64,000 nucleotides of DNA from Candidatus Bipolaricaulota bacterium (GTDB lineage: Bacteria > Bipolaricaulota > Bipolaricaulia > M55B111): positions 1 to 64,000 of the forward strand of contig JAIPHJ010000005.1 in the NCBI GenBank assembly GCA_021735245.1. Direction: 5' to 3'. The notes beneath the pieces are model-generated. The model did no database searches. It was not told the origin of the DNA and worked only from the letters and a program-made list of their open reading frames with translations. Shown here piece after piece: positions 50,817 through 59,575 of the stretch. A program made the position numbers and the translations under genes. Numbering within the stretch: the stretch's first letter is position 1; each line of letters starts with the position of its first letter.

Positions 50817-51911
50817 ATGAATAAAAGAATAGAAAAGCTCAGAGGACAATTGGCCGAATCCGAAGAACGAGTGGATGGTTATCTTAGCATCAACGTTGAA
50901 GCATCGGACAGAACCAATCAGCGATACTTAACCGGCTTTAGCTCGACGCTGGGCTGTACGCTCGTGCTCGAGGACAGTGTAATCTTTCTAACCGACTCCC
51001 GGTATATAGACGACGCAGAGGAGAATCTTCCGGAAGTCGAGCTGAAAAAGATAGACTCCAAAGCCGTTGAGACGGTCGCGGAGTTAATTAACGAACTGGG
51101 TCTCGAGGCGGTTGCAATAGATCAGAACGACGTAAGCCTGAAATTCTATAACAAACTGAAAAAACTTCTGGACGGAGTTGAACTGCTGGAATTGGACGGT
51201 GTTCTGGGAGAAATTCGCAGGACGAAGGAGGAGGAAGAAATCCGGCTTCAGGATAAAGCCGCGGATATTGCCGACAGCGCTTTCTCTCACCTGCTGGATT
51301 TCGTAGAGCCCGGACTGACCGAGCGTGACGTGGCGCTCGAGCTGGAATTTTTCATGAGGAAGAACGGGGCGGAGTCCGTATCGTTTCCCCCGATAGTGGC
51401 TCATGGAGCCCAGAGTGCCAAGCCTCACGCTAACCCCGGTAAGTCTGAGCTGGAACCGGGAAACCTGTTGCTCGTCGATATGGGGGCTCGATGCGACGGT
51501 TACTGTTCTGACCTTACCAGGACGATTCACCTGGGAGAACCTTCGGCGAAGGTCAAAGAGATATACCGAATTGTGCTGGAGGCTCAGCTGAGCGGACTGG
51601 AGGCGCTTGGCCCGGGAGAAAGTGCCAGGAAGGTTCACAAAGCCACGAGCGAGGTAATAGAAGAGGCGGGCTACGGCGATTCGTACGATCACGGGGCGGG
51701 ACACGGTGTCGGGCTGGACGTTCACGAAGGTCCGAAGCTGGACGATACGAGCGATGATACTCTTGAACCAGGAATGGTCGTAACCATGGAACCTGGGATT
51801 TACCTGCCGGGGTGGGGCGGGATAAGAATAGAAGACATGGTCAGAATTACCGAGGACGGATACGCTCGCTTCTCCCACGCTCCGAAAGACCGGGTAATTA
51901 ATCCGCTTTGA
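50817..51911 (+). CDS. M24 family aminopeptidase P (Xaa-Pro aminopeptidase-like)
   Basis: A metallopeptidase of 364 residues. The N-terminal creatinase-like domain starts with MNKRIEKLRGQLAESEERVDG. The C-terminal pita-bread domain has all five metal ligands: LLVDMGARCDGYCSDLTRT (two Asp), GHGVGLDVHEGP (His), TMEPGIYLPGWGGIRIEDM (two Glu). It cleaves N-terminal Xaa-Pro bonds. I choose the ATG at 50817; no Shine-Dalgarno is visible, and TTGACA at 50759-50764 could be a -35 box. An ATG at 50781 would add 12 residues. Confidence 0.92.
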   Translation: MNKRIEKLRGQLAESEERVDGYLSINVEASDRTNQRYLTGFSSTLGCTLVLEDSVIFLTDSRYIDDAEENLPEVELKKIDSKAVETVAELINELGLEAVAIDQNDVSLKFYNKLKKLLDGVELLELDGVLGEIRRTKEEEEIRLQDKAADIADSAFSHLLDFVEPGLTERDVALELEFFMRKNGAESVSFPPIVAHGAQSAKPHANPGKSELEPGNLLLVDMGARCDGYCSDLTRTIHLGEPSAKVKEIYRIVLEAQLSGLEALGPGESARKVHKATSEVIEEAGYGDSYDHGAGHGVGLDVHEGPKLDDTSDDTLEPGMVVTMEPGIYLPGWGGIRIEDMVRITEDGYARFSHAPKDRVINPL

Positions 51912-51987
51912 ATCTCACAATAGATTGTTAGTTGTTTAAGGGGTCTGTTCCTGTGACCATATTTCGAACAGAACTCCCTAATGGTTT

Positions 51988-52014
51988 TGTAGTGGAGGTC
52001 TTCGGGCCTCCATG
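51988..52014 (+). repeat. GTAG-type REP hairpin
   Basis: TGTAG followed by TGGAGGTC-TTCG-GGCCTCCA: a 7-8 bp stem with a TTCG tetraloop. It matches in form the GTAG-type hairpins at 56557-56630 (TGTAGCGGAGG...). It also might act as a terminator of the upstream peptidase gene. Confidence 0.6.
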
Positions 52015-52082
52015 CATAAGATAAGTGTTTTTAATTTTCAATTAACTATAAATTGGAAAAATTTGATCAATTTTCAACGTTC

Positions 52083-52295
52083 CGCTTTATCCAGATAACG
52101 CTGGAGGATCAGTAGTCCCGGTACCGAAAATCCGCGCGGGCAATGGGAGCCCGCGCTGCTATGGTTCGCGAACTAAGCAGGTCCGGCTCCCACTGCCGGA
52201 CCGGTAGGTTCTTTTCCTGAAAATCGCCTGCGGTTTTATCGAACAATTACCAGAGAAATAGGTTACGCTTTATCCAGATAACGCTGGAGGATCAG
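52083..52295. mobile_element. REPIN insertion flanked by a 30-bp duplication of the ruvX 3' end
   Basis: The 30 bases 52083-52112 recur exactly at 52266-52295, which are the last 10 codons of ruvX. Between them lies a REPIN (inverted copy 52132-52160, forward copy 52176-52204, stem GGTCCGGC/GCCGGACC) plus an inverted E3 end (CGAACAATTACCAGAGA at 52240-52256). Reading minus-strand through the outer copy gives LILQRYLDKAER and a stop, so ruvX probably once ended there. Confidence 0.7.
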
Positions 52296-52679
52296 CGTTG
52301 CCGCCAGCTTGTCCCTGTGCTGCTTCCGATCTTTCCGGGAGAGGTCCGACTCCAGCATGACTCTCTCCGCCTCCGAGCTCGTAAGACGCTCGTCCACAGT
52401 CTCCACAGGGACCGACGTTTCCGCCTCCAGAGCTTCTTTGAAGTCCTTCACCGCTTCAGCCAGCTCTCCCTCTCCTCCATCCAAATGGTAGGGCATACCG
52501 AGGACGATCAAGCCGACCCCTTCTTTCGAAGCCAGTTCCTTGATATACCGGACGTCGTCTTCGAGGTCCTCCCTCGGGTAGGTCTCCCTTCCGAGGGCGA
52601 CAGTTCTATCCCCGTCGCTGATTGCTATCCCTATTCTCTTGCTGCCCCAATCTAGTCCGAGTACCTTGTCTTCAGTCAT
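52263..52679 (-). CDS. ruvX: RuvX/YqgF family protein (putative pre-16S rRNA nuclease or Holliday junction resolvase)
   Basis: A 138-residue RNase H-fold protein. The first catalytic Asp is in LGLDWGSKRIGIAISD; LIVLGMPYHLDGGEGE and ETVDERLTSSEAERVML carry the other acidic residues, and the C-terminal DKLAATLILQRYLDKA closes the fold. The current stop is provided by sequence next to the inserted REPIN; the ancestral end was probably two residues longer. No clear ribosome-binding site lies before the ATG. Confidence 0.92.
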   Translation of the reverse strand: MTEDKVLGLDWGSKRIGIAISDGDRTVALGRETYPREDLEDDVRYIKELASKEGVGLIVLGMPYHLDGGEGELAEAVKDFKEALEAETSVPVETVDERLTSSEAERVMLESDLSRKDRKQHRDKLAATLILQRYLDKA

Positions 52680-52705
52680 TGTAGTGAGTTTTTTCTATTC
52701 CGACT

Positions 52706-52774
52706 CCGGCCGGGCACGGAGACCCGGCCTGCTCGGCTTTAGATAATAGCAGCTGGAGCTCCCTTGCTCCAGCG
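52706..52774. repeat. REPIN between ruvX and the glycosyltransferase gene
   Basis: An inverted copy (52706-52733, ending in TGCT, stem GGCCGGG/CCCGGCC) is followed 14 bases later by a forward copy (52748-52774, AGCAG, stem CTGGAGC/GCTCCAG, loop TCCCTT). It ends 18 bases from the stop of the downstream gene. Confidence 0.7.
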
Positions 52775-52792
52775 GTTGGTTGGAAAGCTCAA

Positions 52793-54013
52793 TTAATCTC
52801 CTCTCACCGATATTGTTCGCCCCTTCCATTTGCTGCCCTCCCTTCTCCACCAGGTCAACCCGGAGTCTATCGTCATCAGAGTGTAGAGGAAACCGCCGAC
52901 CGGGGCGAGCACCCCGTAAGCCGGGGAAAGTCCGTACCAGTTCAGAATCGGGAAAAAGCTCGCTCCCATGCCAAGCCAGGTTAACCCGCCGATAAAAATT
53001 AACGCGGAGGATAGTACCGGGTGCATTTCCACAGTCAGGCCAACCAACCCGATTATACCGAGGGCAACTGATCCGGGTGGAACGAGGAATAGAACTATCA
53101 TTCCCACGACGGTACCGAGAAGGATAAGATTCGAGTACCCCAGTTGACTGAACGCCGATCGGGAAACGGTACTCCATACTCCGCTTAGGCTCCCGTAGTT
53201 TCGGACGCTGGTTACCATGTGCGACAGGCCCAGCCACAATCCCTCGCCTTCCGGGTTGCTACAACCCCTGGCCAGGGCACAATCGTCTATAACCGCGCCT
53301 GAAATTGCTTCGAAACCGCCGGAGTTCTCCAGAGTCGATCTTCGGGCCAGCACGCAACCTCCCGCTGCTGCCGCAGTGTCTTTTTCCGGATCGTTGACCC
53401 AGCTGAACGGGTAGACCATGCTGAAATAATAGACGAAATTCGGGATCAACAACTTTTCCCAGAAGCTATCCGTCCGGAGATCGGCCATAATCGAGGCGAG
53501 GTTTAGTCCTTCGTCCTCGAGCTTGTGGGTGAGGGTCCTCAGCGTTTCGGGGTCGTGGACGATGTCCGCGTCAGTCAACCAGATAAGGTCCGGGTCCAGT
53601 TTCTTTGCCCGCTGGAACCCGTGATGGAGCGCCCAGACCTTCCCCGCCCAGCCTTCCGGAGTTGGTGGTGGTACAATGACCTGGAAATTGGCATCCGCGG
53701 CTGACTTTTCCGCTATTTCTTCTGCCAGTTCGCCCGTATTGTCCTCGCTGTTATCGTTAACGAGAATTACGTTCAGGTCCCCGGGATATTCCTGACCCAG
53801 CACGGAAGGTAGCGACTCCGGCAACGCCTCGCTCTCGTTTCGAGCCGGAATTATCGCGCATACGGAGGGCCAGGGGTGATCGACTTCCGTCTCTTCCAGG
53901 GGATAGAGCCTTTGATTCATCCTCCAGAATTTGCCTCGACCGAACAGCAGGCCCAGCCAGATAAGCAGAGAAAGGCTCGCAACTATCAGGATAATCGGGA
54001 AGATAATTTTCAC
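52793..54013 (-). CDS. Family 2 glycosyltransferase, HpnB-like, membrane-anchored
   Basis: A 406-residue protein. An N-terminal membrane segment (IIFPIILIVASLSLLIWLGLL) precedes a GT-A domain with VCAIIPARNESEALPESLPS, VNDNSEDNTG and the metal-binding TDADIVHDPE; GWAGKVWALHHGF is typical of the hopene-associated HpnB group. Three to four C-terminal membrane segments follow (LILLGTVVGMIVLFLVPPG and others). No hopanoid genes are nearby, so the acceptor is unknown. Start GTG at 54013 with only a weak ribosome-binding site. Confidence 0.85.
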   Translation of the reverse strand: MKIIFPIILIVASLSLLIWLGLLFGRGKFWRMNQRLYPLEETEVDHPWPSVCAIIPARNESEALPESLPSVLGQEYPGDLNVILVNDNSEDNTGELAEEIAEKSAADANFQVIVPPPTPEGWAGKVWALHHGFQRAKKLDPDLIWLTDADIVHDPETLRTLTHKLEDEGLNLASIMADLRTDSFWEKLLIPNFVYYFSMVYPFSWVNDPEKDTAAAAGGCVLARRSTLENSGGFEAISGAVIDDCALARGCSNPEGEGLWLGLSHMVTSVRNYGSLSGVWSTVSRSAFSQLGYSNLILLGTVVGMIVLFLVPPGSVALGIIGLVGLTVEMHPVLSSALIFIGGLTWLGMGASFFPILNWYGLSPAYGVLAPVGGFLYTLMTIDSGLTWWRREGSKWKGRTISVRGD

Positions 54014-54091
54014 CTGACTTGACGTATTTCCCCTTCAATAATTACTTCGACTTTCACAATTTCAGATCTATTGTAAATGAGATCAGCGAAT

Positions 54092-56008
54092 TTATTCTCG
54101 ACCGACACCGACTTCCTTAGCGGGATCGGGAAGATCAAGTTCCCTCAGAGTATTCTTCAGCGGAGTTCCCTCCTCGTTCCAGCCTCGAACCGTGTAGTAA
54201 CGGTCTAGTTCCCGCTGGAACTCTTCGGCCGAAATTCTTTCTCCCTTTGAAGGTCCGTCCGGAATCTCTTCCTGGATGACTCGCTCCGGTAGCTGGTCGT
54301 CTTCCCGGGAGAAACCTTCTCTGGTGTTAAACGCCTTCGACAGGTTGTAGACCCGCTCTCCGGCGGCCAGGAGTTCGGAATTTGACAGGTCGAACCCAGT
54401 GACGGCGTTTACCAGCTCTTTTACTCCTTCGTCGTACATTATCCCCCGGGTAAATTTACACATACCGGTCATGTCGTATATGGTCATCAGGTCTTCCATT
54501 GCTTTAAGGGCCACGGCCTTGCCGGCCATTTTCGTTCGATCGTAGTTCTCGAAGTCCCAGAAACTACCGCTCATCTCCAGGGCGTAGAAACAGGAAGTCA
54601 GGTGATCGGCTCCTCTCGGAGCGACCGCGAAGGCCAGCGCCATTCCCTTTATCCCCCGGACCTCGAACCCGGCGGGAACCATTCCCTTTACGTGGATTGT
54701 AAACTTTTCCGAGCCTTTGCCGAGCTTTCGGGCCGCTTCCACCGGGCCGTCGGCCAATAGTTCCCCGAGTTCTCCTTCCTTTGCCGCTATTCGTCTCGTC
54801 GCTTCAAGCATTGCTTCGGCGTTTCCGAACTCCAGGTCCAGGTCGGTCTCGAGCAGGCCCTTTTCGTACGCCTCCATGGCCCAGGCTATGGTCATTCCCG
54901 TCGTCATGGTGTCCAGGCCCGTTCTGTCGCAGATCTCGTTTGCCTTGGCTACCGCTTCGATGTCGTCCACTTCCGTTGCTCCACCCAGGGAATACTGGGT
55001 TTCGTACTCGGGACCGTCGACGGCTATGTCCCCGTAAGGAGTATCCTCGGCGACGAAGTACTGGCTACAGGGTTTGGTACAGTGAGGGCAGGGTCTCCTC
55101 CCCTGGCGGTAGATATCGACCCACTTTCTCGGATCCAGATCTATTCTCTCCGTCTCCGGGTCGTCCAGTTTGTCGTAGGCCTTTTTGAAGTAGCTCGATT
55201 GCCAGTTTCTGGTCGGAAACATCCCGATCTCCCTGTTCTTTACGTGGAGGGCCTCCCCGGTGCCGTACTGCATGTCCACGGTTGCCGAACCGGTCCCGGA
55301 TACTTCGGTCTCTCCTCGTCCGGTGGTTTCCTTTCTCCACTTGTCGTTCAACTCGTCGAGCAGTTCTTCGTCATGAACCGGGGGCAGTTCGCTTCCCTTC
55401 GCGGCGATTGCTTTCAGGTTCTTTGCTCCCATGACGGTTCCTCCGCCTCCCTTGCCTGCCTGACGATCCTCGCATTCTATCATTGCCAGCCTGGAAAGGT
55501 TCTCCCCGGCGGGTCCGATCGCTGCGGTCGAATAACCTTCGTAAGTTTCCTTGATTTCCTCGTCCGTTTCCCGGGTATCCAGGCCCCAGAGGTCGGTGGC
55601 GTCTTCTAACTTCACTTCTTCGTCCTCTATTACTACCACGGTGGGAGAATCCGCTTCGCCCTCGACCACCAGAAGATCGTAGCCAGCACGTTTGAGCTGA
55701 TCTCCCAGCTTCGCTCCGACTATGGACTTTCCGTATCCTCCCGTTACCGGAGACTTGAACCCTATAGTGGTCTTGGAGGCGGTCGGAACGTTAGGCCCGA
55801 CCAGCAGGCCGGGTGCGATAATTAAAACATTGTCCGGCCCGAGTGGATCGGTATTGTCGTCCACCTCGTCGTAGAGAACCTTAGTCGTAAAACCCGTCCC
55901 TCCCAGATATTTTTTCAGAAATTCTTTTGAAAGATCTTCTTTTTTCACTTCCCCCGACGATAGGTCAATGCGTAGCTTCTTACCCCAATATCCTGGGTGT
56001 TTTGGCAT
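54092..56008 (-). CDS. Aldehyde:ferredoxin oxidoreductase (tungsten type)
   Basis: Oxidises aldehydes to acids, reducing ferredoxin; 638 residues. The N-terminal KKLRIDLSSGEVKKEDL and FLKKYLGGTGFTTKVLYDEV are typical. PASKTTIGFKSPVTGGYGKS and EDRQAGKGGGGTVMGAKNLKA (tungstopterin) are further hallmarks. The 4Fe-4S ligands are CPHCTKPC (C-x2-C-x3-C) plus the Cys of MTGMCKFTRG. AGGAGGT precedes the ATG. In peptide fermenters such enzymes handle aldehydes derived from 2-oxoacid oxidation, which fits the korAB genes and peptide importer in the window (inference). Confidence 0.95.
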   Translation of the reverse strand: MPKHPGYWGKKLRIDLSSGEVKKEDLSKEFLKKYLGGTGFTTKVLYDEVDDNTDPLGPDNVLIIAPGLLVGPNVPTASKTTIGFKSPVTGGYGKSIVGAKLGDQLKRAGYDLLVVEGEADSPTVVVIEDEEVKLEDATDLWGLDTRETDEEIKETYEGYSTAAIGPAGENLSRLAMIECEDRQAGKGGGGTVMGAKNLKAIAAKGSELPPVHDEELLDELNDKWRKETTGRGETEVSGTGSATVDMQYGTGEALHVKNREIGMFPTRNWQSSYFKKAYDKLDDPETERIDLDPRKWVDIYRQGRRPCPHCTKPCSQYFVAEDTPYGDIAVDGPEYETQYSLGGATEVDDIEAVAKANEICDRTGLDTMTTGMTIAWAMEAYEKGLLETDLDLEFGNAEAMLEATRRIAAKEGELGELLADGPVEAARKLGKGSEKFTIHVKGMVPAGFEVRGIKGMALAFAVAPRGADHLTSCFYALEMSGSFWDFENYDRTKMAGKAVALKAMEDLMTIYDMTGMCKFTRGIMYDEGVKELVNAVTGFDLSNSELLAAGERVYNLSKAFNTREGFSREDDQLPERVIQEEIPDGPSKGERISAEEFQRELDRYYTVRGWNEEGTPLKNTLRELDLPDPAKEVGVGRE

Positions 56009-56172
56009 AATTACCTCCTGTTAAATTTCATATATTTCAGGTTCCCGATTGATCCTAATTAATTTTCAGACGGTTAGCAAATTCGGGAAAAGGGTAACCG
56101 CTTTGGAATCCGTTCGGTAAAACCGGAGGCGCTTTTCCGACCCGAACCCCTGTTTGAAAAATTAGCCGAAGT

Positions 56173-56332
56173 CCAGCACACAACAGAGATGAATAGTTTA
56201 GTTGGGTGATTACCGAAAAAAGATTTTTCAAACTTTTCAGTGCCTTTGTAGTACTTTAGGCTCTGTTGAGTGCTTGGCTGGTTCGGTCAGACATACCCGC
56301 CGCTTCGCTGGAATTTTCTTGGCCCGGAGCCC
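56173..56332. repeat. E2 variant joined to a half E1 element
   Basis: CCAGCACACAACAGAG (56173-56188) and CTCTGTTGAGTGCTTGG (56261-56277) are the inverted ends of an E2 variant nearly identical to that at 61158-61261. It runs directly into one E1 arm (56278-56332, ending GGCCCGGAGCCC), so an E1 has lost its other arm here. Confidence 0.65.
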
Positions 56333-56350
56333 TTCACTTGCACTTCAGAA

Positions 56351-57021
56351 AGCAGGCCGGGCTCCCACGCCCGGCCGAAACTTTCGATACCGACGACCCG
56401 CGCGGGCAATGGGAGCCCGCGCTGCTTTAACAAACTCCCCAGCAGGCCGGGCACATTACGCCTTAATTTTAGCAGGTCGGGCTCCCACGCCCGGCCGGTA
56501 GTTCTGGTACCAACAATCCGTGCGGGCAACGGAAACCCGTGCTGCTATTGTTTATCGTGGAAGGCTAAAGCCTTCCGCTACACAAGACGACCCGTATTTA
56601 ATTTGTAGCGGAGGTTTTTAAACCTCCACGGTTACCATGACGTTGCAAAACCGAACCAGTCGCAGCCAGCTGCTATTGATTATCGCCAATACACAAGCAG
56701 GTCGAGCCCCTTCTTAATTTTAGTAGGTCGGGCTCCCATGCCCGACCGGAAGGTGGGATTCGGCAACCTACCGCCCGAGCGTGGGAGCTCGGGCTGCTTA
56801 GGTTTTTCTGATATTCTCGATACCGACCACCTGCGAGGACGATGAATGAAAGCCTGTACTGTTTTTTACAAATTCCCCAGCAGGTCTAGCCCCTTCTTAA
56901 TTTTAGCAGGTCGGGCTCCCATGCCCGACCGATATTCCCGCTACCGACCACCCGCGCGGGCAATGGGAACCCGCGCTGCTTTAACAAACTCCCCAGCAGG
57001 CCGGGTCCCCGTGCCCGGCCG
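56351..57021. repeat. AGCAG-type REP/REPIN array 1
   Basis: Alternating forward and inverted hairpins with AGCAG ends. Forward copies start at 56351, 56471, about 56729, about 56906 and 56995; inverted copies include 56398-56426 and about 56773-56799. Stems vary in concert (GGCCGGGC/GCCCGGCC, GCGCGGGC/GCCCGCGC, GCCCGAGC/GCTCGGGC, GGTCGGGC/GCCCGACC) around a TCCCAY loop. Truncated copies ending in CCTTAATTTT or CCTTCTTAATTTT recur. The array contains no gene and overlaps a GTAG-type REPIN. Confidence 0.8.
56557..56630. repeat. GTAG-type REPIN
   Basis: An inverted hairpin GTGGAAGGCTAAAGCCTTCC ending in GCTACA (56557-56582) and a forward hairpin TGTAGCGGAGGTTTTTAAAC ending in CTCCACG (56604-56630) are separated by 21 bases. 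Each has the GTAG tetranucleotide next to its stem on the side facing its partner. One single copy lies at 51988-52014. Confidence 0.7.
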
Positions 57022-57139
57022 ATAGTCTCGACACCAACCAACCTTTGATGTTTTGGTTAATTACCCAAGTTGAAAACGCGTTCCCCTCTGGTTTACCCTA
57101 ATTACGGAAAAAGGACCCGAATACAGGAGGTGTACGAAA

Positions 57140-57589
57140 ATGAGACTGACGAGCCCGGAATTCGATAATGGAGAGATGATGCCTGAAAAATACGGATACA
57201 CCAAGGAGAACGTCAACCCACCACTTAAGCTCGAGGACGTGCCCGAGGAAGCAGAATCGCTGGTTTTGATAATGGACGACCCGGACGCCATGGAGCCCGC
57301 CGGAAAGGTCTGGGATCACTGGGTGGTCTGGAATATGGACCCCGGCATTCGGGATATTCCAGAAGATTGGGACATGGAAGGCGGAAAAGGCGGAAAGACG
57401 GACTACGGAGAAACGAAGTACGGTGGACCCAATCCCCCGGACGGCGTCCATACCTACCAGTTCCGTGTTTACGCACTGGATACTCGTATGGACTTTTCTC
57501 GGGCGCCAACTAAGGCGGACCTGGAAAAAGAAATGGAAGGCCACGTGCTGGACCGGGCGAAGCTGGTGGGAAATTACGCGCCACAGTAG
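57140..57589 (+). CDS. YbhB/YbcL-family PEBP-like protein
   Basis: A 149-residue phosphatidylethanolamine-binding-protein-like protein. The signature MDDPDAMEPAGKVWDHWVVW (anion pocket) and YGGPNPPDGVHTYQFRVYALD are clear. Bacterial members have no firm function. AGGAGGT lies before the ATG. The dehydrogenase gene follows 32 bases later, so the two probably form an operon. The pair is bounded on both sides by REP arrays. Confidence 0.92.
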   Translation: MRLTSPEFDNGEMMPEKYGYTKENVNPPLKLEDVPEEAESLVLIMDDPDAMEPAGKVWDHWVVWNMDPGIRDIPEDWDMEGGKGGKTDYGETKYGGPNPPDGVHTYQFRVYALDTRMDFSRAPTKADLEKEMEGHVLDRAKLVGNYAPQ

Positions 57590-57621
57590 TTCCTAACTAT
57601 AACAGTTAAAAGGAGGATCAC

Positions 57622-58599
57622 GTGTCGGAAGTATTTATCACGAGGAGAGTATTTCCAGAGGCAAAGGACCGGCTGAAAGAAGCGGGGATCGAATTCGAGA
57701 TAAACGATACGGGCGAAGTTCTGGATAAGAGCGAGTTAATCGGGAACCTGGAAGGTAAGGAGGTGCTGATCCCTCTCCTGAACGACGAGGTGGACGCTGA
57801 AGTCCTCGACGCCGGGGACGAGCTGAAGATCGTGGCTAATCTCGGAGTGGGATACGACAACATAGACGTCGAAGCCGCGACGGAGAGGGGGATCATGGTC
57901 ACTAATACGCCGGGCGTGCTGACCGAAACTACAGCGGACCTTTCCTTTGGGCTGTTGCTTGCCGCGGCCCGCCGGATTCCCGAGGCGGACCGGTTCGTTC
58001 GGAAGGGAGAATGGGACGGCTGGGAGCTGATTCAGCCCCAGCAGGGAGTCGACGTCCACGGGAAGACCCTGGGAATCGTCGGGATGGGCCGGATAGGTAC
58101 GGCTGTAGCCCGGCGGGGCCGATTGGGCTTCGATATGGACGTTCTCTATTACAGCAGGACCAGAAAGGAAGACGTGGAGGAAGAGCTTGGTGCCCGATAC
58201 GTCGAGCTCGACGAGTTACTGGAAGAAAGCGATTTCGTTTCCCTCCATACCCCGCTGACGGAGGAAACTGAAGGAATGATTTCCGAGTCGGAATTTTCGA
58301 CGATGAAGGAAGACGCCATTCTGGTGAACGTGGCCCGGGGACCCGTAGTGGACGAAGAGGCTCTGATTAAAGCCCTCGAGTCCGGCGAGATCAGGGGAGC
58401 GGGACTGGACGTATTCGAAAAAGAACCCGAGGTTCACCCGGGGTTGAAGGAACTGACCGAAAGCGTCGTGCTCGCGCCACACATCGGTTCCGCCTCGCGG
58501 GAAACCAGGTTGAAGATAGCGGAAATCGGAGTCGAAAATGCTATTGCCGGGCTCAGAGGAGAGAGGCCGCCCAATCTGGTTAATCCGGAAGTTTTGTAG
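57622..58599 (+). CDS. D-2-hydroxyacid dehydrogenase (glyoxylate/hydroxypyruvate reductase type)
   Basis: A 325-residue NAD(P)-dependent dehydrogenase. The Rossmann motif is GIVGMGRIGTAVARRGRLGF; the catalytic Arg is in VNVARGPVVDEEAL, the Glu in KEPEVHPGL, and the His in LAPHIGSASRETR. The sequence EVFITRRVFPEAKDRL at the N-terminus is typical of glyoxylate/hydroxypyruvate reductases. SRTRK after beta-2 suggests NADP preference, a weak inference. GTG start after AGGAGG. Confidence 0.92.
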   Translation: MSEVFITRRVFPEAKDRLKEAGIEFEINDTGEVLDKSELIGNLEGKEVLIPLLNDEVDAEVLDAGDELKIVANLGVGYDNIDVEAATERGIMVTNTPGVLTETTADLSFGLLLAAARRIPEADRFVRKGEWDGWELIQPQQGVDVHGKTLGIVGMGRIGTAVARRGRLGFDMDVLYYSRTRKEDVEEELGARYVELDELLEESDFVSLHTPLTEETEGMISESEFSTMKEDAILVNVARGPVVDEEALIKALESGEIRGAGLDVFEKEPEVHPGLKELTESVVLAPHIGSASRETRLKIAEIGVENAIAGLRGERPPNLVNPEVL

Positions 58600-58733
58600 C
58601 GGGGCTTTAAATTTCGTAATGATAATTGGTACTGGTATTGCGAGTCGACTAAATCAAAGACTTTTTGGGTCACCGTTCAGAAAAATGGAATCGTAGGCCG
58701 AGCGGACATGTCTCTATCCTTTAATCAATAAAA

Positions 58734-58760
58734 AGCAGGCCGGGCTCCCACGCCCGGCCG
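58734..58760 (+). repeat. Single AGCAG-type REP
   Basis: AGCAG, then stem GGCCGGGC / loop TCCCAC / stem GCCCGGCC. It lies 20 bases before E1 copy C. Confidence 0.7.
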
Positions 58761-58780
58761 GTACGTCGAATAGTACCTTC

Positions 58781-59074
58781 GGGCTTCCCGCGCCGAGAAA
58801 TTTCCGACTCGCGTGCTCAAACTGTTCTCTTCGTGACAGTGGGCCTTTTGTATAGGAAGCATCACTCTTAAACAGTTAAACTTACTCGGTTATGGAAATA
58901 TCCCTCACCAGCACCCAGTTGAGTAATCATACCTTGTTTGATTTCCGGAAGAAATGCATAAAGTAGCCACTATTTATCTTGGTTGTTGACCTTTGCAGGG
59001 AATAAAACTCAACTGGGTACTGGTTCGGTCAGACATACCCGCCGCGTCGCTGGAATTTTCCCGGCCCGGAGCCC
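58781..59074. repeat. E1 palindromic element, copy C (inverted, with inner E2 at 58908-59023)
   Basis: Opposite orientation to copies A and B. The outer arms GGGCTTCCCGCGCCGAGAAA (58781-58800) and GGAATTTTCCCGGCCCGGAG ending CCC at 59074 are inverted. The inner E2 is CCAGCACCCAGTTGAGT (58908) to ACTCAACTGGGTACTGG (59023). The stretch ACTCTTAAACAGTTAAACTT is also shared with copies A and B. Confidence 0.75.
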
Positions 59075-59092
59075 TTCTCTTGCATTTGAAAA

Positions 59093-59487
59093 AGCAGGGT
59101 GGGCTCCAAGTGCCTTAATTTTAGCAGGTCGGGCTCCCATGCCCGACCGAAAGGTGCGATCCGTCGACCATCCGCCCGAGCGTGGGAGCTCGGGCTGCTT
59201 TGGTTTTTCTGATATTCTCTATACCGCCCACCCGCGCGGGCGATGAATGGGAGCCTGTGCTGTTTTTTTACAAATTCCCCGGCAGGTCGAGCCCCCGTGC
59301 TCGACCGATAGTCCCGATACCGAAAATCCGCGCGGGCAATGGGAGCCCGCGCTGCTATTGTTCGCAAACTAAGCAGGTCGGGCTCCCACGCCCGACCGGT
59401 AGGTAGGTGGTCTCGATAAAGACCTTCGCTTAACATTCTATAAAGAGGGAAGACAATAATAGCAGCCGGGGCTCCCACGGCCCGGCG
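59093..59487. repeat. AGCAG-type REP/REPIN array 2
   Basis: Forward and inverted hairpins of the same kind as array 1, including GGTCGGGC/GCCCGACC, GCCCGAGC/GCTCGGGC, GCGCGGGC/GCCCGCGC and GGTCGAGC/GCTCGACC stems. A long block (from AGGTGCGATCCGTCGACCAT, about 59153, to the AGGTCGAGCCC near 59285) recurs in array 3 at about 61291-61430 and, more diverged, in array 1. No gene is seen between 58600 and 59575. Confidence 0.8.
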
Positions 59488-59575
59488 ATTTGAGAGATAT
59501 CGATCCTGCAGCTTTAGGGTTTTCTGGACGATCCAGAAGATCTTTAGAGAAGAGTCCCTGGAAGGGAGGTTTACA

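Noticed and set aside
56351-57021. Possible CRISPR array
   Set aside because: Repeats occur in both orientations, spacers are unequal and themselves repeated, and the repeat sequence varies in its stem. No cas gene is present.
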